From positions 496,001 through 560,000 of the forward strand of contig NZ_JBFEFG010000280.1 of assembly GCF_040718835.1 (NCBI RefSeq): a stretch of 64,000 bases of DNA, given 5' to 3'. The DNA is from Bremerella sp. JC817. Its GTDB lineage: Bacteria > Planctomycetota > Planctomycetia > Pirellulales > Pirellulaceae. The notes under the pieces are model-generated. The model was not told where the DNA came from. It saw only the letters and a program-made list of their open reading frames with translations, and made no database searches. The position numbers were made by a program, and so were the translations under genes. This document shows, piece after piece, positions 55,197-63,986 of this stretch. The first letter of the stretch is position 1. Every line of letters begins with the position of its first letter.

Positions 55197-56084
55197 TTAT
55201 TTGCCTTCGGTCAGGATCTCGGTCTTCAGCCAACCGGTCGCCAGTTCTGGCCAGCCGGTGACTCGCTTGTCAGTCGGACGCAGACCGTAGCCATGTCCGC
55301 CTTGCGGGAAGATGTGCAGTTCCGCCGGAATACCCAGTCGCTTCAAACCCAGGTAATAGGCGATGCTGCCGGTCGAGCTGATGCGGTCGTCGCTGGTGTG
55401 AATCAGGAAGGCAGGTGGCGTCGATTCGTCGACGGCGACTTCCTCGGTCAGTTCGGTGTCTTTGTCCTTCGGATTCAGATAGGCCGGGTAGATCAGCACG
55501 CTGAAGTCAGGACGAGCGTTCAACCGGTCCGCTTCATCGACCGCTTCGTAAGTCTTCTCGTCGGCATTGGAAGCGACGGCGGCCAGGTTGCCGCCCGCCG
55601 AGAAACCGAGGATCCCAATCTTGTTTGGATCAATCTTCCACTCTTTGGCATGAGCACGCGTCACGCGAATGGCTCGCTGGGCGTCCTTTAACGGATTGAC
55701 GAAGGCTTCGCCATCTTTTGCCCGCGGGACGCGATAGTGCAGAACCACGCCGGTTACACCGATCTCGTTCAACCACTTCGCCACTTCGACCCCTTCCAGG
55801 TCGTAGGCCAGAATGTTGTATCCACCACCGGGGCAAATCACGATGGCGGCTCCGGTGTCGATATTCGGATCAGGCTTATAGACGGTGATCTTCGGCTTGG
55901 TCACCTTGGTTACCCGGCTCCCGATGCGTTCGTCCATCTCTTCGACGATCTCTTCCTTTTCACCTGCGGCCAGTCCTGGGACTTTACCTTCCGGCCAAAG
56001 ATCAAGAGCGACCGGCTCGGCGGCCGAAAGAGGCAGCACCAACCCAACCAACATCAAGGCTAAAGAGAACGTCAGAACTTTCAT
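55197..56084 (-). CDS. Exported alpha/beta hydrolase, carbohydrate-esterase-like
   Basis: A 295-residue esterase from ATG 56084. Signal peptide about 1-20 (LALMLVGLVLPLSAA). The oxyanion region VICPGGGYNILAYD, nucleophile GFSAGGN, Asp in IHTSDDRISS and His in PQGGHGYGLRP form the catalytic set. The family includes acetylxylan and feruloyl-type esterases (BD-FAE-like), fitting planctomycete polysaccharide degradation. Convergent with the cytochrome gene (9 bases). Confidence 0.86.
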   Translation of the reverse strand: MKVLTFSLALMLVGLVLPLSAAEPVALDLWPEGKVPGLAAGEKEEIVEEMDERIGSRVTKVTKPKITVYKPDPNIDTGAAIVICPGGGYNILAYDLEGVEVAKWLNEIGVTGVVLHYRVPRAKDGEAFVNPLKDAQRAIRVTRAHAKEWKIDPNKIGILGFSAGGNLAAVASNADEKTYEAVDEADRLNARPDFSVLIYPAYLNPKDKDTELTEEVAVDESTPPAFLIHTSDDRISSTGSIAYYLGLKRLGIPAELHIFPQGGHGYGLRPTDKRVTGWPELATGWLKTEILTEGK

Positions 56085-56178
56085 GGGATGCAGTATCTCG
56101 AGGAGGAAATGGGGCAGGGAATAGTGCAAATGCACTGGGCTGAAAATAACCCGCTCTGTCGGCAAATGCAAACGCCTG

Positions 56179-56589
56179 CTATTTGCTGGTCAGTTCGAGG
56201 TCGAAATGATTCGAGCCAGCTTCCACCGTGCGGACCAGTTCCGACTCGCGATTGAATTTCGCCGGCACCTTCTCCGGCACGCCAGGATCTTCCACTCGGC
56301 CATTGTCGCCGATCACTTTCTCGCGAAAGGTCGTGACCCGGATCTCATGATCCCCCAGCAGTGCTCCCTTCGAGCCGGCGGCGAACTCGATCACAAAGTG
56401 ACCCGAGTCGTCGGTGATCCCTTCCGCTGTCCGGCCACCTTCGACTGGAACCAGCGCGACGACGGCATGGGGCAGGGGACTGCCGTCGAGTGTCACCGTG
56501 CCATCGACCGTCCCCAGTTGCGGTCCCGAAGAACCACAACCCACCAACATGAAACTAAGCAAAATCAATCCCAATGAACGCAGTACCAT
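56179..56589 (-). CDS. Small lipoprotein with transthyretin-like domain
   Basis: A 136-residue lipoprotein: lipobox FMLVGC near residue 18, then GTVDGTVTLDGSPLPHAVVALVP and DDSGHFVIEFAAG, the same regulatory-like beta sandwich as the protein at 14169. GAGGT is 4-5 bases before the ATG. It follows the DUF1559 gene (56644-57609) on the minus strand after 54 bases, so the pair repeats the arrangement at 13160-14582. Confidence 0.85.
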   Translation of the reverse strand: MVLRSLGLILLSFMLVGCGSSGPQLGTVDGTVTLDGSPLPHAVVALVPVEGGRTAEGITDDSGHFVIEFAAGSKGALLGDHEIRVTTFREKVIGDNGRVEDPGVPEKVPAKFNRESELVRTVEAGSNHFDLELTSK

Positions 56590-56643
56590 AGCGACCTCAA
56601 CTTTCGATGCCGTAACGTGAAGCTGGAAAACCGTGACTCGTGA

Positions 56644-57609
56644 TTAGTAGTCGCCGATCGGATTTCCGTCGTTGCGGCAGATGAGGTATTCGTAAACGCT
56701 GTCGACAGTCGAGTCGGTGTCGTGATCGATCGTTTCCGCCAGGAAGTGTGTCGAACCATCCAGGAACAAGAACTGGGCACCGCCTGGATGATTGCTGCTG
56801 AAACCACGATCGCAATCTTGCGAATTGGTGCAGTTCAACGGCCAGCGTCCGCCCCCCACGACATACGAATTGCCTTGCAGGCTATGGTTGGCCGTATCGC
56901 CGTTGGCCACCAGCTGGGTGGCAGCTCGCAAGTTTCGATCGGCCAGCCGCCAGGTTCGCTCGCCGATGGCAATCGTGTTACTCGTTCCGTCGGTGAAGTC
57001 GGCGAAGGTGAAAACGACCCCGTTGGTGTCTTTCGCCATGAACCCATTCCAGGTATCGCGATCGAGCGTATTGCTGTCGTTCGCCCCTATATAGTTGGCC
57101 AAGGCAATCTCGACGCAGCCGCTTCCAGTGCAGTCGGCACTACCGTCGCCACTGCCGGCCGGCACCTTGCGGGCCGTATTCAAATCGGGGCTCGCCGAGG
57201 ACGGACATCGATAGCCGTCGAAGCCTTCTTTGGCAGCGGCCAGGCGAGCGGCATCGTTCAGCGAGACCTCGCCGGGGAGCTTGCCAACCTGCAGCAGATC
57301 GTAAAGGTTGCCTTGCTCGACTTGTGGAAGCAGGAACGCCGTCCATGCCCAGGTACCGCATCTCCCTTCCGGACAGCTACTCACGTCCAGGCGAGCCTTG
57401 TCGAGCATCATCGCGCTGGGGAACTTGCGATGGGTGTCGTGATAGCTGTGGATGGCCAGGCCAATCTGCTTGAGATTGTTCGAGCATTGCATGCGCCGGG
57501 CCGCTTCGCGCGCCTGTTGGACAGCGGGAAGTAACAAGGCGATCAGGACCCCAATAATGGCAATCACAACCAATAACTCAACGAGGGTAAACCCTTTTGC
57601 GCGGGCCAT
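56644..57609 (-). CDS. DUF1559 pseudopilin-like protein
   Basis: A 321-residue DUF1559 protein, [47 protein letters not shown] and FLDGSTHF; a Gly-Phe processing site is present. GGAGG precedes the ATG by 4-5 bases. The body is rich in Asn/Gly/Asp and has several Cys residues (SSCPEGRCGTW, DCTGSGC), more than the other copies. Pairs with the lipoprotein at 56179. Confidence 0.9.
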   Translation of the reverse strand: MARAKGFTLVELLVVIAIIGVLIALLLPAVQQAREAARRMQCSNNLKQIGLAIHSYHDTHRKFPSAMMLDKARLDVSSCPEGRCGTWAWTAFLLPQVEQGNLYDLLQVGKLPGEVSLNDAARLAAAKEGFDGYRCPSSASPDLNTARKVPAGSGDGSADCTGSGCVEIALANYIGANDSNTLDRDTWNGFMAKDTNGVVFTFADFTDGTSNTIAIGERTWRLADRNLRAATQLVANGDTANHSLQGNSYVVGGGRWPLNCTNSQDCDRGFSSNHPGGAQFLFLDGSTHFLAETIDHDTDSTVDSVYEYLICRNDGNPIGDY

Positions 57610-57994
57610 GGAGACCTCCGGGTCGAAGAAAGGAGAGGGATAGATGGACAGCAGTCAATCAGCTCAATAACGCTGAAGATCTTTGGCAGGAGCTGGCCAT
57701 CTTATCGCGAGACCCGAGCAATAGAAAGTTTTATTTCTTTGTTTTTTTCTGTTTGTCTCTCTGGACGATTGCCGACGTCAAAAATAGGAGATGGGCGAAG
57801 TGTGCCTGCCAGCATAACGGCTAGCAATATTAGCAGTTAAGAGGCACGCCGTTTGCACCCTAACGAGTCGACATACCTGGCATCGCCGAGGATGACGCGA
57901 AAGCGGCTTCGAAAGAATTTCCGAGGGAATGGTGAAGAAGCGGAAAACTTCCACCATCTCACCTTGCGGAGAAGGGCCAATTTAAGCGTTAATT
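57610..57994. other. Intergenic region upstream of divergent genes
   Basis: About 385 bases, comparatively AT-rich (57720-57840). Short frames here are not credible. It probably holds promoters for the DUF1559 gene and the gene at 58040. No RNA or repeat recognised. Confidence 0.45.
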
Positions 57995-58039
57995 ATGAGT
58001 AACTCTCCTAAACACTCTTATGAATCAGGAACCCAAACA

Positions 58040-58516
58040 ATGGGCCACAAAGCCGTTGTTGTCGTCTCTTTAGACGAACAAATGGCTGGCGGAGCGTATC
58101 TTCTGCGAGAAGTCGCCGATGCACTTCAACCAGAATCGCTACCGAATCTTAACTTCCTGGAACCTACGCCGATCGAGGCCATTCACAACGCCGAAAGCCC
58201 ACTCCCGAAAGGGTTTATGTTTCTCGGAACCGTGATCGCCAAGCGTCCGACCGAAGTCGGCCGACTGACCGATATCGACCTTTGGAATCCATCGGAATAC
58301 AAGAACGACCTTCTCGGTCCATGGCATCGTCGGATGACCAAGGCTAAGAAGGGCGAGCACATTCCTCAGCTCGCTCGGGCACTGTTCCTTCATCACGAAG
58401 AGACCATTCGCCCAGATCAAATCGCCGCCACCATCCTGCCAATGGTCCGCCGAATCGGTCTTTGGACTCGATTCTGGAACAACCAGCAAAACAAAAAGGC
58501 AACGCCCGCTACCTAA
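58040..58516 (+). CDS. Soluble protein of unknown function
   Basis: A 158-residue protein starting at ATG 58040, preceded by AGGA 9 bases upstream. An in-frame ATG at 57995 would add 15 polar residues without a ribosome site. It has a hydrophobic beta strand (KAVVVVSLDE) and a Lys/Arg-rich C-terminal half. No signal peptide or TM. No family recognised. Confidence 0.6.
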   Translation: MGHKAVVVVSLDEQMAGGAYLLREVADALQPESLPNLNFLEPTPIEAIHNAESPLPKGFMFLGTVIAKRPTEVGRLTDIDLWNPSEYKNDLLGPWHRRMTKAKKGEHIPQLARALFLHHEETIRPDQIAATILPMVRRIGLWTRFWNNQQNKKATPAT

Positions 58517-58556
58517 GATTAGCGAGGCGATTTAGAAACGGCGTTGGTGAGATAAT

Positions 58557-59414
58557 TCACCCGCCGCATATGCCGCACGGCTTACCTTCTTCGGCCGTGC
58601 AGTAACGACCACGGCTCGTTTTACCGTAGTGGTCACACTGGGCGTTGTGCCGAACGCCGCTCGAACTGTTTAGCCAGAATCCGGTCGGAGTTGTCATCTC
58701 GGCCGCCTTGGCTTTCTCTTCTTCCGCCTCTCGACGTCGCTTTTCGTCGAGCCGAAATCGCCAAGGTTGCTGCGGATTCGGATCGCTCCAAATACCTTTC
58801 TGTCCCTTCTGGCTCTGTTTTTGAAGATCTGCCAGGTGAGCGTCTCCGCTGAAATGGCGGTAGTGCCAGGCCATGCCCGATTCAATCTGGTCGTGATTCA
58901 ACCAGCGATCGTCGACATAAACTTGTCCCAGGATCCGGCCGTACTGATCTTCCGAGGTGTAAACGACCAGGACCTCTTTGCCGTGACAGGCCTCGGAAAG
59001 GGTTCGCTTCGACTTGTTGCCGAAAGCCTGATTGCTCTCCGGGGCGTCGATTCCTTCCAGCCGCACACGCCGCTGCTGCTTGTCGGCGTCGAGCACACCG
59101 ATCGTGTCGCCATCCGCCACAAACACCACTTTTCCCCGCAGAATCCGCAGCGGATGATCAGCGATCCACTCGCGATCTTCTACGGATAACCGTGCCACCG
59201 GAATAAGCATCCTTTGCCCAGTTTCCGGCCACAAACAGGCCTGATCGCCGTCGACGTACGCGAATCGCGATTTTGGCAGAGAATTTTTTTCGACGTCTCG
59301 CCACTCGCGAAATGGGTCGACCAGCGGTGGATCAGGCTCGGCTTGGGCTAGGATCGCACCGGCCGGCAGCAATGCCAGCAGCAACAGCAGAAAGGCAAAT
59401 CGATCGCGAAACAT
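58557..59414 (-). CDS. Exported SHD1-SNase-type nuclease with Cys-rich tail
   Basis: A 285-residue protein from ATG 59414. Signal peptide about 5-26. Residues about 37-85 look like an SHD1 domain (FREWRDVEKNSLPKSRFAYVDG ... PVARLSVEDREWI), a family common in planctomycetes. Residues about 93-212 are a staphylococcal-nuclease domain: Asp101-Gly-Asp-Thr, Arg118, Glu126 and Arg160 correspond to the catalytic/Ca2+-site residues. A Lys/Glu helix (about 222-240) and a Cys-containing C-terminus (Cys260, 272, 280, 283, ending CGICGG) follow. Acts probably on extracellular or periplasmic nucleic acid. Confidence 0.86.
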   Translation of the reverse strand: MFRDRFAFLLLLLALLPAGAILAQAEPDPPLVDPFREWRDVEKNSLPKSRFAYVDGDQACLWPETGQRMLIPVARLSVEDREWIADHPLRILRGKVVFVADGDTIGVLDADKQQRRVRLEGIDAPESNQAFGNKSKRTLSEACHGKEVLVVYTSEDQYGRILGQVYVDDRWLNHDQIESGMAWHYRHFSGDAHLADLQKQSQKGQKGIWSDPNPQQPWRFRLDEKRRREAEEEKAKAAEMTTPTGFWLNSSSGVRHNAQCDHYGKTSRGRYCTAEEGKPCGICGG

Positions 59415-59531
59415 GACTATTTTGGATCCCGCCGTACGGCAAGTAACTCTCGGAAAAAACAGCATGCCACCGCCGGCCGGGCCAACGATGGCATGTCTAG
59501 TTTAGTTCAGATGGAAGATGCGTTCTGCACC

Positions 59532-60704
59532 TTATTCGTTCAACGCGGCAGCAGCGGCATTCTGGAATTCCTTCCGCAGATCGCTGCCATCACTATTACC
59601 AAGGTTCGATCGCTGAACGAGTAGCAGGAAGACGCGTCCCTTCACAGGATCGGCCCAGCTTTGCGTACCGAACGCTCCACCATGCCCGAAACTGCCGGGG
59701 CTGAGTGCCGCGGTCACGCCCTGCGGCTCTTTGACAACGCAGTAGCCAAGTCCCCAGCCATTGCCTGGGGTGAAGCCGGTCACGATGTCGCCGGTTTGCA
59801 GACGGGTCAGTTCTTTGACCGACTCTCGCGACAAGATCTTGGCGTCCCCCAGAAAGCCACCGTTGAGCATCATCTGGTAGAACCGTTGCAGATCACGGGC
59901 CGTCGAGTACAGGCCAGCACTTGGGTTCGGATAGGGATCGGTTTCGACGTTACCGATCCAACTGCTGTTTTCCTTCAGCTCGCCACTATCTTTGTCTTTG
60001 GCGTACAAGGTGGCGATGCGTGGCTTTTGCTCGTCGGTCGGTTTAAAAGTGGTGTCATTCATCTTCAACGGGGTGAAGATCGTCTCTTGCAGGTACTCGG
60101 CGTACGGCTTGCCCGAAGCGACTTCGATCACGCGACCTGCCACGTTCAAACCTGGGCTGTACTCCCACTTGGTTCCCGGGACGCTTCGTAGCGGACGTTC
60201 GGCGAGAACCTTGCCGGTGTTTTCCAGCGACTTAACCACGCGCTGATCGCCACCCAGACCCGACGTATGCGTCAGGACCTGGCGAAGCGTGATTGGCTTG
60301 TCGAGCGGCTTGCCATCGAGTTTAACATTGGCGAACTCAGGGATGTACTTCGAGACTGGATCGTCTAGGTTCACCTTACCTTCTTCGACCAGCGTCATCA
60401 GCGCCGTCGCGGTGATCGGCTTGGTCATCGAGGCAATCGCGAACATGGTATCGGTCGTCATAGGCTTGTGGGCGTCGATGTTGGCATCACCGATGGCGCT
60501 GAGGTGCACCACCTTGCCGTCTTGCGAAACGAGAATCACCGCCCCGGAAACGACATCTTCCTCGACCAGCTTGGCAACCGCCTGATCGATCGATTCGATC
60601 ACCGGGGTCTTCTGGCCGGTGTCCTGGGCCTGGACCGGAATGCTGGTGGCTAGCAGGGCGACAACGGCCAATCCTCGCCAAAGTGTCCTAAGGTGTGCTT
60701 GCAT
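59532..60704 (-). CDS. Exported serine hydrolase, beta-lactamase/DD-peptidase fold
   Basis: A 390-residue protein with signal peptide (about 8-26). The motifs Ser92-Met-Thr-Lys (ASMTKP), Tyr182 (EYSPG, the YxN-equivalent) and HGG near residue 342 match class C beta-lactamase/esterase family members (EstB-like). Function may be esterase, D-aminopeptidase or peptidoglycan-related. The planctomycete wall makes a beta-lactam role unproven. Confidence 0.86.
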   Translation of the reverse strand: MQAHLRTLWRGLAVVALLATSIPVQAQDTGQKTPVIESIDQAVAKLVEEDVVSGAVILVSQDGKVVHLSAIGDANIDAHKPMTTDTMFAIASMTKPITATALMTLVEEGKVNLDDPVSKYIPEFANVKLDGKPLDKPITLRQVLTHTSGLGGDQRVVKSLENTGKVLAERPLRSVPGTKWEYSPGLNVAGRVIEVASGKPYAEYLQETIFTPLKMNDTTFKPTDEQKPRIATLYAKDKDSGELKENSSWIGNVETDPYPNPSAGLYSTARDLQRFYQMMLNGGFLGDAKILSRESVKELTRLQTGDIVTGFTPGNGWGLGYCVVKEPQGVTAALSPGSFGHGGAFGTQSWADPVKGRVFLLLVQRSNLGNSDGSDLRKEFQNAAAAALNE

Positions 60705-60844
60705 CGCTTCATGCCCTTATGCAGAGATTCTCGGGGTGGGAAAGCTGGCAGCGTACCGCAATCCCCAGGGGTGTCAAGCAATTTCCACCCACCTGAGTTG
60801 GTGGGTATATTCCGCAAACCCGCCATGAAGTGTTCATGAATGCG

Positions 60845-60874
60845 TTGAGTTCCAAGGGGTTTCGTAGTTAGAAT
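60845..60874 (+). promoter_or_regulatory. Candidate sigma-70-type promoter of the His-rich gene
   Basis: TTGAGT (60845-60850), 18-base spacer, TAGAAT (60869-60874); matches the consensus at 4/6 and 5/6 positions. 54 bases upstream of the ATG. Confidence 0.45.
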
Positions 60875-60928
60875 AGGCTCTCGCCCTGGACGGCTTGCCC
60901 GTCACTCTACGAATTGATTCGAGGTCTG

Positions 60929-61348
60929 ATGCGACGTTTCGGTAGTTACGCTCTGATTGCCACCTACATGGTGGTGCAGCTTTTCGGTCAGGTGATTCAT
61001 GCCTGGTCTGGCTGTGAGCACGCGCACCTGCCGGGACATTTCCACTCGGTCGCCGCAGTCGATCACGACGACCACTCACACAGTCATTCGCATTACCACC
61101 ACCATCACAATGCCGACTCGTCGGAAGCTCCGGCCGGTCCTGGCTGGAACGATACCGACCACCAGCATGGCATCGTGGTCGATGGCTGTTTGCTTTGCCA
61201 ACACTTGGCCCTGGGGCAGATTGCTCCGGCCACTGCAGAAACGGCGACCCAGGCCGTTGTTCTCGATCAGCTGATTCCTTACTCGGAACGTCTGGCCACA
61301 CAGAAGTGGCTTGGTCCGAATTCTCCCCGGGCTCCTCCGGTAGCGTAG
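60929..61348 (+). CDS. His-rich membrane-anchored protein, possible metal binder
   Basis: A 139-residue protein. The hydrophobic helix at about 6-26 may act as signal or anchor. Residues 46-60 carry a run of Asp/His/Ser (HDDHSHSHSHYHHHH), with more His at 31-39 and 78-80, and CLLC at 87-90. Such clusters bind Zn, Cu or Ni. GAGGT lies 4 bases before the ATG. The next gene, a DUF1559 pseudopilin, also has a His cluster and lies 241 bases downstream. Confidence 0.75.
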   Translation: MRRFGSYALIATYMVVQLFGQVIHAWSGCEHAHLPGHFHSVAAVDHDDHSHSHSHYHHHHNADSSEAPAGPGWNDTDHQHGIVVDGCLLCQHLALGQIAPATAETATQAVVLDQLIPYSERLATQKWLGPNSPRAPPVA

Positions 61349-61589
61349 TTCTCCGCGCCACGCGTTTTCTTGCGCGTGATGAAGATTGAGTGGGACTCTC
61401 GCTCGATCTCCACGTTTGGGAAACCTTGATTCCGCATAGGCATCGAGTTGCCCAATCGCCTATCCCTGTGCCGACTTGTCCTGACTATCAGGCAGGTTGC
61501 CGCGCGACGCTATCCGTACCTGTCCCAACAAATATCCCGGGATGCCGCCATGGCATCTTCGGTTGCCCATACCAAAGAGAATTCGAGAT

Positions 61590-62531
61590 ATGTCCCAACG
61601 CAAAGGTTTCACCCTCGTCGAACTGCTGGTTGTGATCGCCATTATCGGTGTTTTGATTGCCCTGCTTCTGCCGGCCGTACAACAAGCCCGCGAAGCTGCA
61701 CGTCGTACCTCGTGCTTCAACAACTTGAAGCAGTTGGGCCTGGCAATGCACAACTATCACGACACCTTCCTGACCTTCCCCAGCGGTTACATCGCCACCG
61801 ATAGCGACCACAAAACGCCGCTCGCCGAAGGCCAACCAGGCTGGGGCTGGGCGTCGTTGATTCTGCCGCAGATGGAACAAGGCAACATCGCCGATAGCCT
61901 GATCAACTACAACTTGAGCATCACCCACGGCAACAACCAGGCCGCTCGCGAAACGATCATCATGGCCTATGCCTGCCCAAGCGATCGTTCGCCGGAAGTG
62001 TTCGAGCTACACGACGAAAGCGAAAACCATCTGACCGACCTCGCCTCGGCTAACTACATCGGCTGCTTCGGTACGACCGAACTCGATGCCTGTGAAGGCC
62101 TGGCTTCCGGTCAACGCTGCGATGGCAACGGTATGCTCGGCCACAATGCCAAGCGCCGCATGGCCGACATCACCGACGGTACCAGCCACACGATGATGGT
62201 CGGCGAACGTGCGACCTCGATCAGCGGTGGTTCCGAACCATTGTTCAGCACGTGGGTCGGTTCGGTCAGTGGCGGCGAAGAAGCGATGGCTCGAATCCTC
62301 GGCATCGCCGACCATGCTCCCAACAGCCAGTACGAAGAAGAGCACGACGACCACGACCATGGTGAAGAACATCACCACCTCGACGACTTCGGTAGCCGTC
62401 ACCCAGCCGGAACCAACTTTGTCTTCGCGGACGGTTCGGCTCACCTGATCACCGAAACGATCGACCTGAACGTCTACCAGGCCTTGGCCACACGTTCCGG
62501 TGGCGAAGTCGTTCCAGGCGACGCTTACTAA
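61590..62531 (+). CDS. DUF1559 pseudopilin-like protein with His-rich insert
   Basis: A 313-residue protein, [55 protein letters not shown]. Just before the C-terminal domain (249-263) lies a cluster of Glu, Asp and seven His. The other DUF1559 copies lack it. A Gly6-Phe7 processing site is present. Start at ATG 61590 is used; the frame to 61497 has no support. Confidence 0.9.
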   Translation: MSQRKGFTLVELLVVIAIIGVLIALLLPAVQQAREAARRTSCFNNLKQLGLAMHNYHDTFLTFPSGYIATDSDHKTPLAEGQPGWGWASLILPQMEQGNIADSLINYNLSITHGNNQAARETIIMAYACPSDRSPEVFELHDESENHLTDLASANYIGCFGTTELDACEGLASGQRCDGNGMLGHNAKRRMADITDGTSHTMMVGERATSISGGSEPLFSTWVGSVSGGEEAMARILGIADHAPNSQYEEEHDDHDHGEEHHHLDDFGSRHPAGTNFVFADGSAHLITETIDLNVYQALATRSGGEVVPGDAY

Positions 62532-62543
62532 TCCAGCCGCGGC

Positions 62544-62578
62544 AAAAAAGAAGCGGCCTGAGGAAACTCAGGCCGCTT
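62544..62578 (-). terminator. Terminator of the minus-strand gene 62611-63150
   Basis: AAGCGGCCTGAG pairs with CTCAGGCCGCTT around a GAAA loop (perfect 12-bp stem); read on the minus strand it is followed by CTTTTTT. No T-run on the plus side, though the plus-strand gene also ends here. Confidence 0.9.
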
Positions 62579-62610
62579 GCCACGGAACTTGATTCTTGGA
62601 AGCGAACCGG

Positions 62611-63150
62611 TTAGTTCGCCACTTCCTCTTGCCGAGCGGACCGCATTTCAGCCAGATGCTTGGCGAACGCTTCGTGCACAAACTGCGGTGCTGAAACGAG
62701 TACGCTCAAATTCGTAGTAAATGGGTCAGCCTGAACTTCGAACAGATCCCAACGGGGACCGACTTCCTGGCGGATCGCTTCGACCAACGTCTTTAGGTTA
62801 GTCTTGAAGACACGCTGATCGGTCGTGGCGAAGCCTTCGTATGAGGACAAGTCATAGGCCTCGATCGTGCGAACATACGTGGACATTATCCGTGGTCCTT
62901 CGGTCACTTCTCGATAAGCGTCGAGTTCGGAAAGCATCGCCTTTCCAAACTCATTCTCCTCACCATACTTGTCGAGCACACCCCGAGCTAGCAATTCGGC
63001 CGTGTGATAATGTCGATCCGTCAGGGCCTTGTGATACATCGACAAAGTATCCTGACTAGGCGTTGCGACCTTCGACTTATCTTCCGCGAAGCCGGTGGAA
63101 GCCAGTGCACAAAAGACACAGCCTGCTAGCAGATTCTTCAGTTTTGCCAT
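62611..63150 (-). CDS. Secreted protein of unknown function
   Basis: A 179-residue protein with signal peptide (about 3-22, KLKNLLAGCVFCALASTGFA) and a helix-rich domain (HTAELLARGVLDKYGEEN ... FVHEAFAKHLAEMRSARQEEVAN). AAGG lies about 8 bases before ATG 63150. No family recognised. Confidence 0.72.
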   Translation of the reverse strand: MAKLKNLLAGCVFCALASTGFAEDKSKVATPSQDTLSMYHKALTDRHYHTAELLARGVLDKYGEENEFGKAMLSELDAYREVTEGPRIMSTYVRTIEAYDLSSYEGFATTDQRVFKTNLKTLVEAIRQEVGPRWDLFEVQADPFTTNLSVLVSAPQFVHEAFAKHLAEMRSARQEEVAN

Positions 63151-63308
63151 TCTTTCAACCTTCTGAGATACGTGCTGCAATCATGGTGAAGGGGAAAGGT
63201 AGCACCAGATTAAGAATTAGGGCAACGCGAATTTTAAAAAACCGCGATGAATCGCATGCTGGCGGCGATACCGCGTCAATCGCGCCACAATCGATCGTCA
63301 TCGAGAGC

Positions 63309-63605
63309 TTACAGGGCAAAGCCGAGTAGGTTTTCTTCTTCTTCCACAATCATGGGAGAGACCGAGACGCTGCGCAGCGGCACACCAAGTGGTCGGCCAG
63401 CGCGAAGCTCCCATAGAGGGAGAGATCCGTTGATCATGCGGCAATAGAGTGGCAACGCCCGTCGCGCGGTCCCTGAGATGTATTCGACTTCCGGACCATG
63501 ACTTCCGCGAACAAAGACCGGCACACCTTCAGTTGGCTGCTCGGCAGCTGCGGTCGTGGTTGCGAAACCAATTAATAGCAGAGCGAACCATCCACAAAAT
63601 CGCAT
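63309..63605 (-). CDS. Small secreted protein of unknown function
   Basis: A 98-residue protein from ATG 63605. Signal peptide about 2-21 (CGWFALLLIGFATTTAAA). The mature part has a VEYISGTARRALPLYCRM segment. No domain recognised; the longer frame to 63677 lacks support. Confidence 0.6.
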   Translation of the reverse strand: MRFCGWFALLLIGFATTTAAAEQPTEGVPVFVRGSHGPEVEYISGTARRALPLYCRMINGSLPLWELRAGRPLGVPLRSVSVSPMIVEEEENLLGFAL

Positions 63606-63683
63606 CGCGTTCTCCAGAAACGAGAAGACCAGTCGAGCCACACAGGCACCATAGCATGGCCTCTCGTTTCGCCACAACGCGAG

Positions 63684-63908
63684 TTATTCTTCCGGGTCGG
63701 CGTACGACTTCAACTGTCCGCAATCGGGACAGCGGTACGTCGTTACCAGATAAACTCCCTGGCGGCTGAAGATCGCCGTTCCCATCCGCCTTGCGGTCGG
63801 CTCGCCGTCGTACCAGCGCGTTTGCTGCTGGATCAGTCCTGTGACATGTTCCGGCATAAAGCCTTTCGACATCGCGACATCGCAATCGTGGCAAATCACC
63901 TCTCTCAT
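63684..63908 (-). CDS. Small zinc-ribbon protein
   Basis: A 74-residue protein from ATG 63908 with AGGA about 9 bases upstream. Two Cys pairs, CHDC near the N-terminus and CPDC near the C-terminus, bracket a TRWYDGEP segment and a beta strand (GVYLVTTYR). The layout resembles DUF6487-type zinc-ribbon proteins, from memory. Role unknown. Confidence 0.65.
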   Translation of the reverse strand: MREVICHDCDVAMSKGFMPEHVTGLIQQQTRWYDGEPTARRMGTAIFSRQGVYLVTTYRCPDCGQLKSYADPEE

Positions 63909-63986
63909 CGCTCGCTTTCCTGGTTCGGATCGCCTATCCTCGGGGGAAATGCTTCCCATTGGCTCCCCACCTTAAGGCCACCTCTC

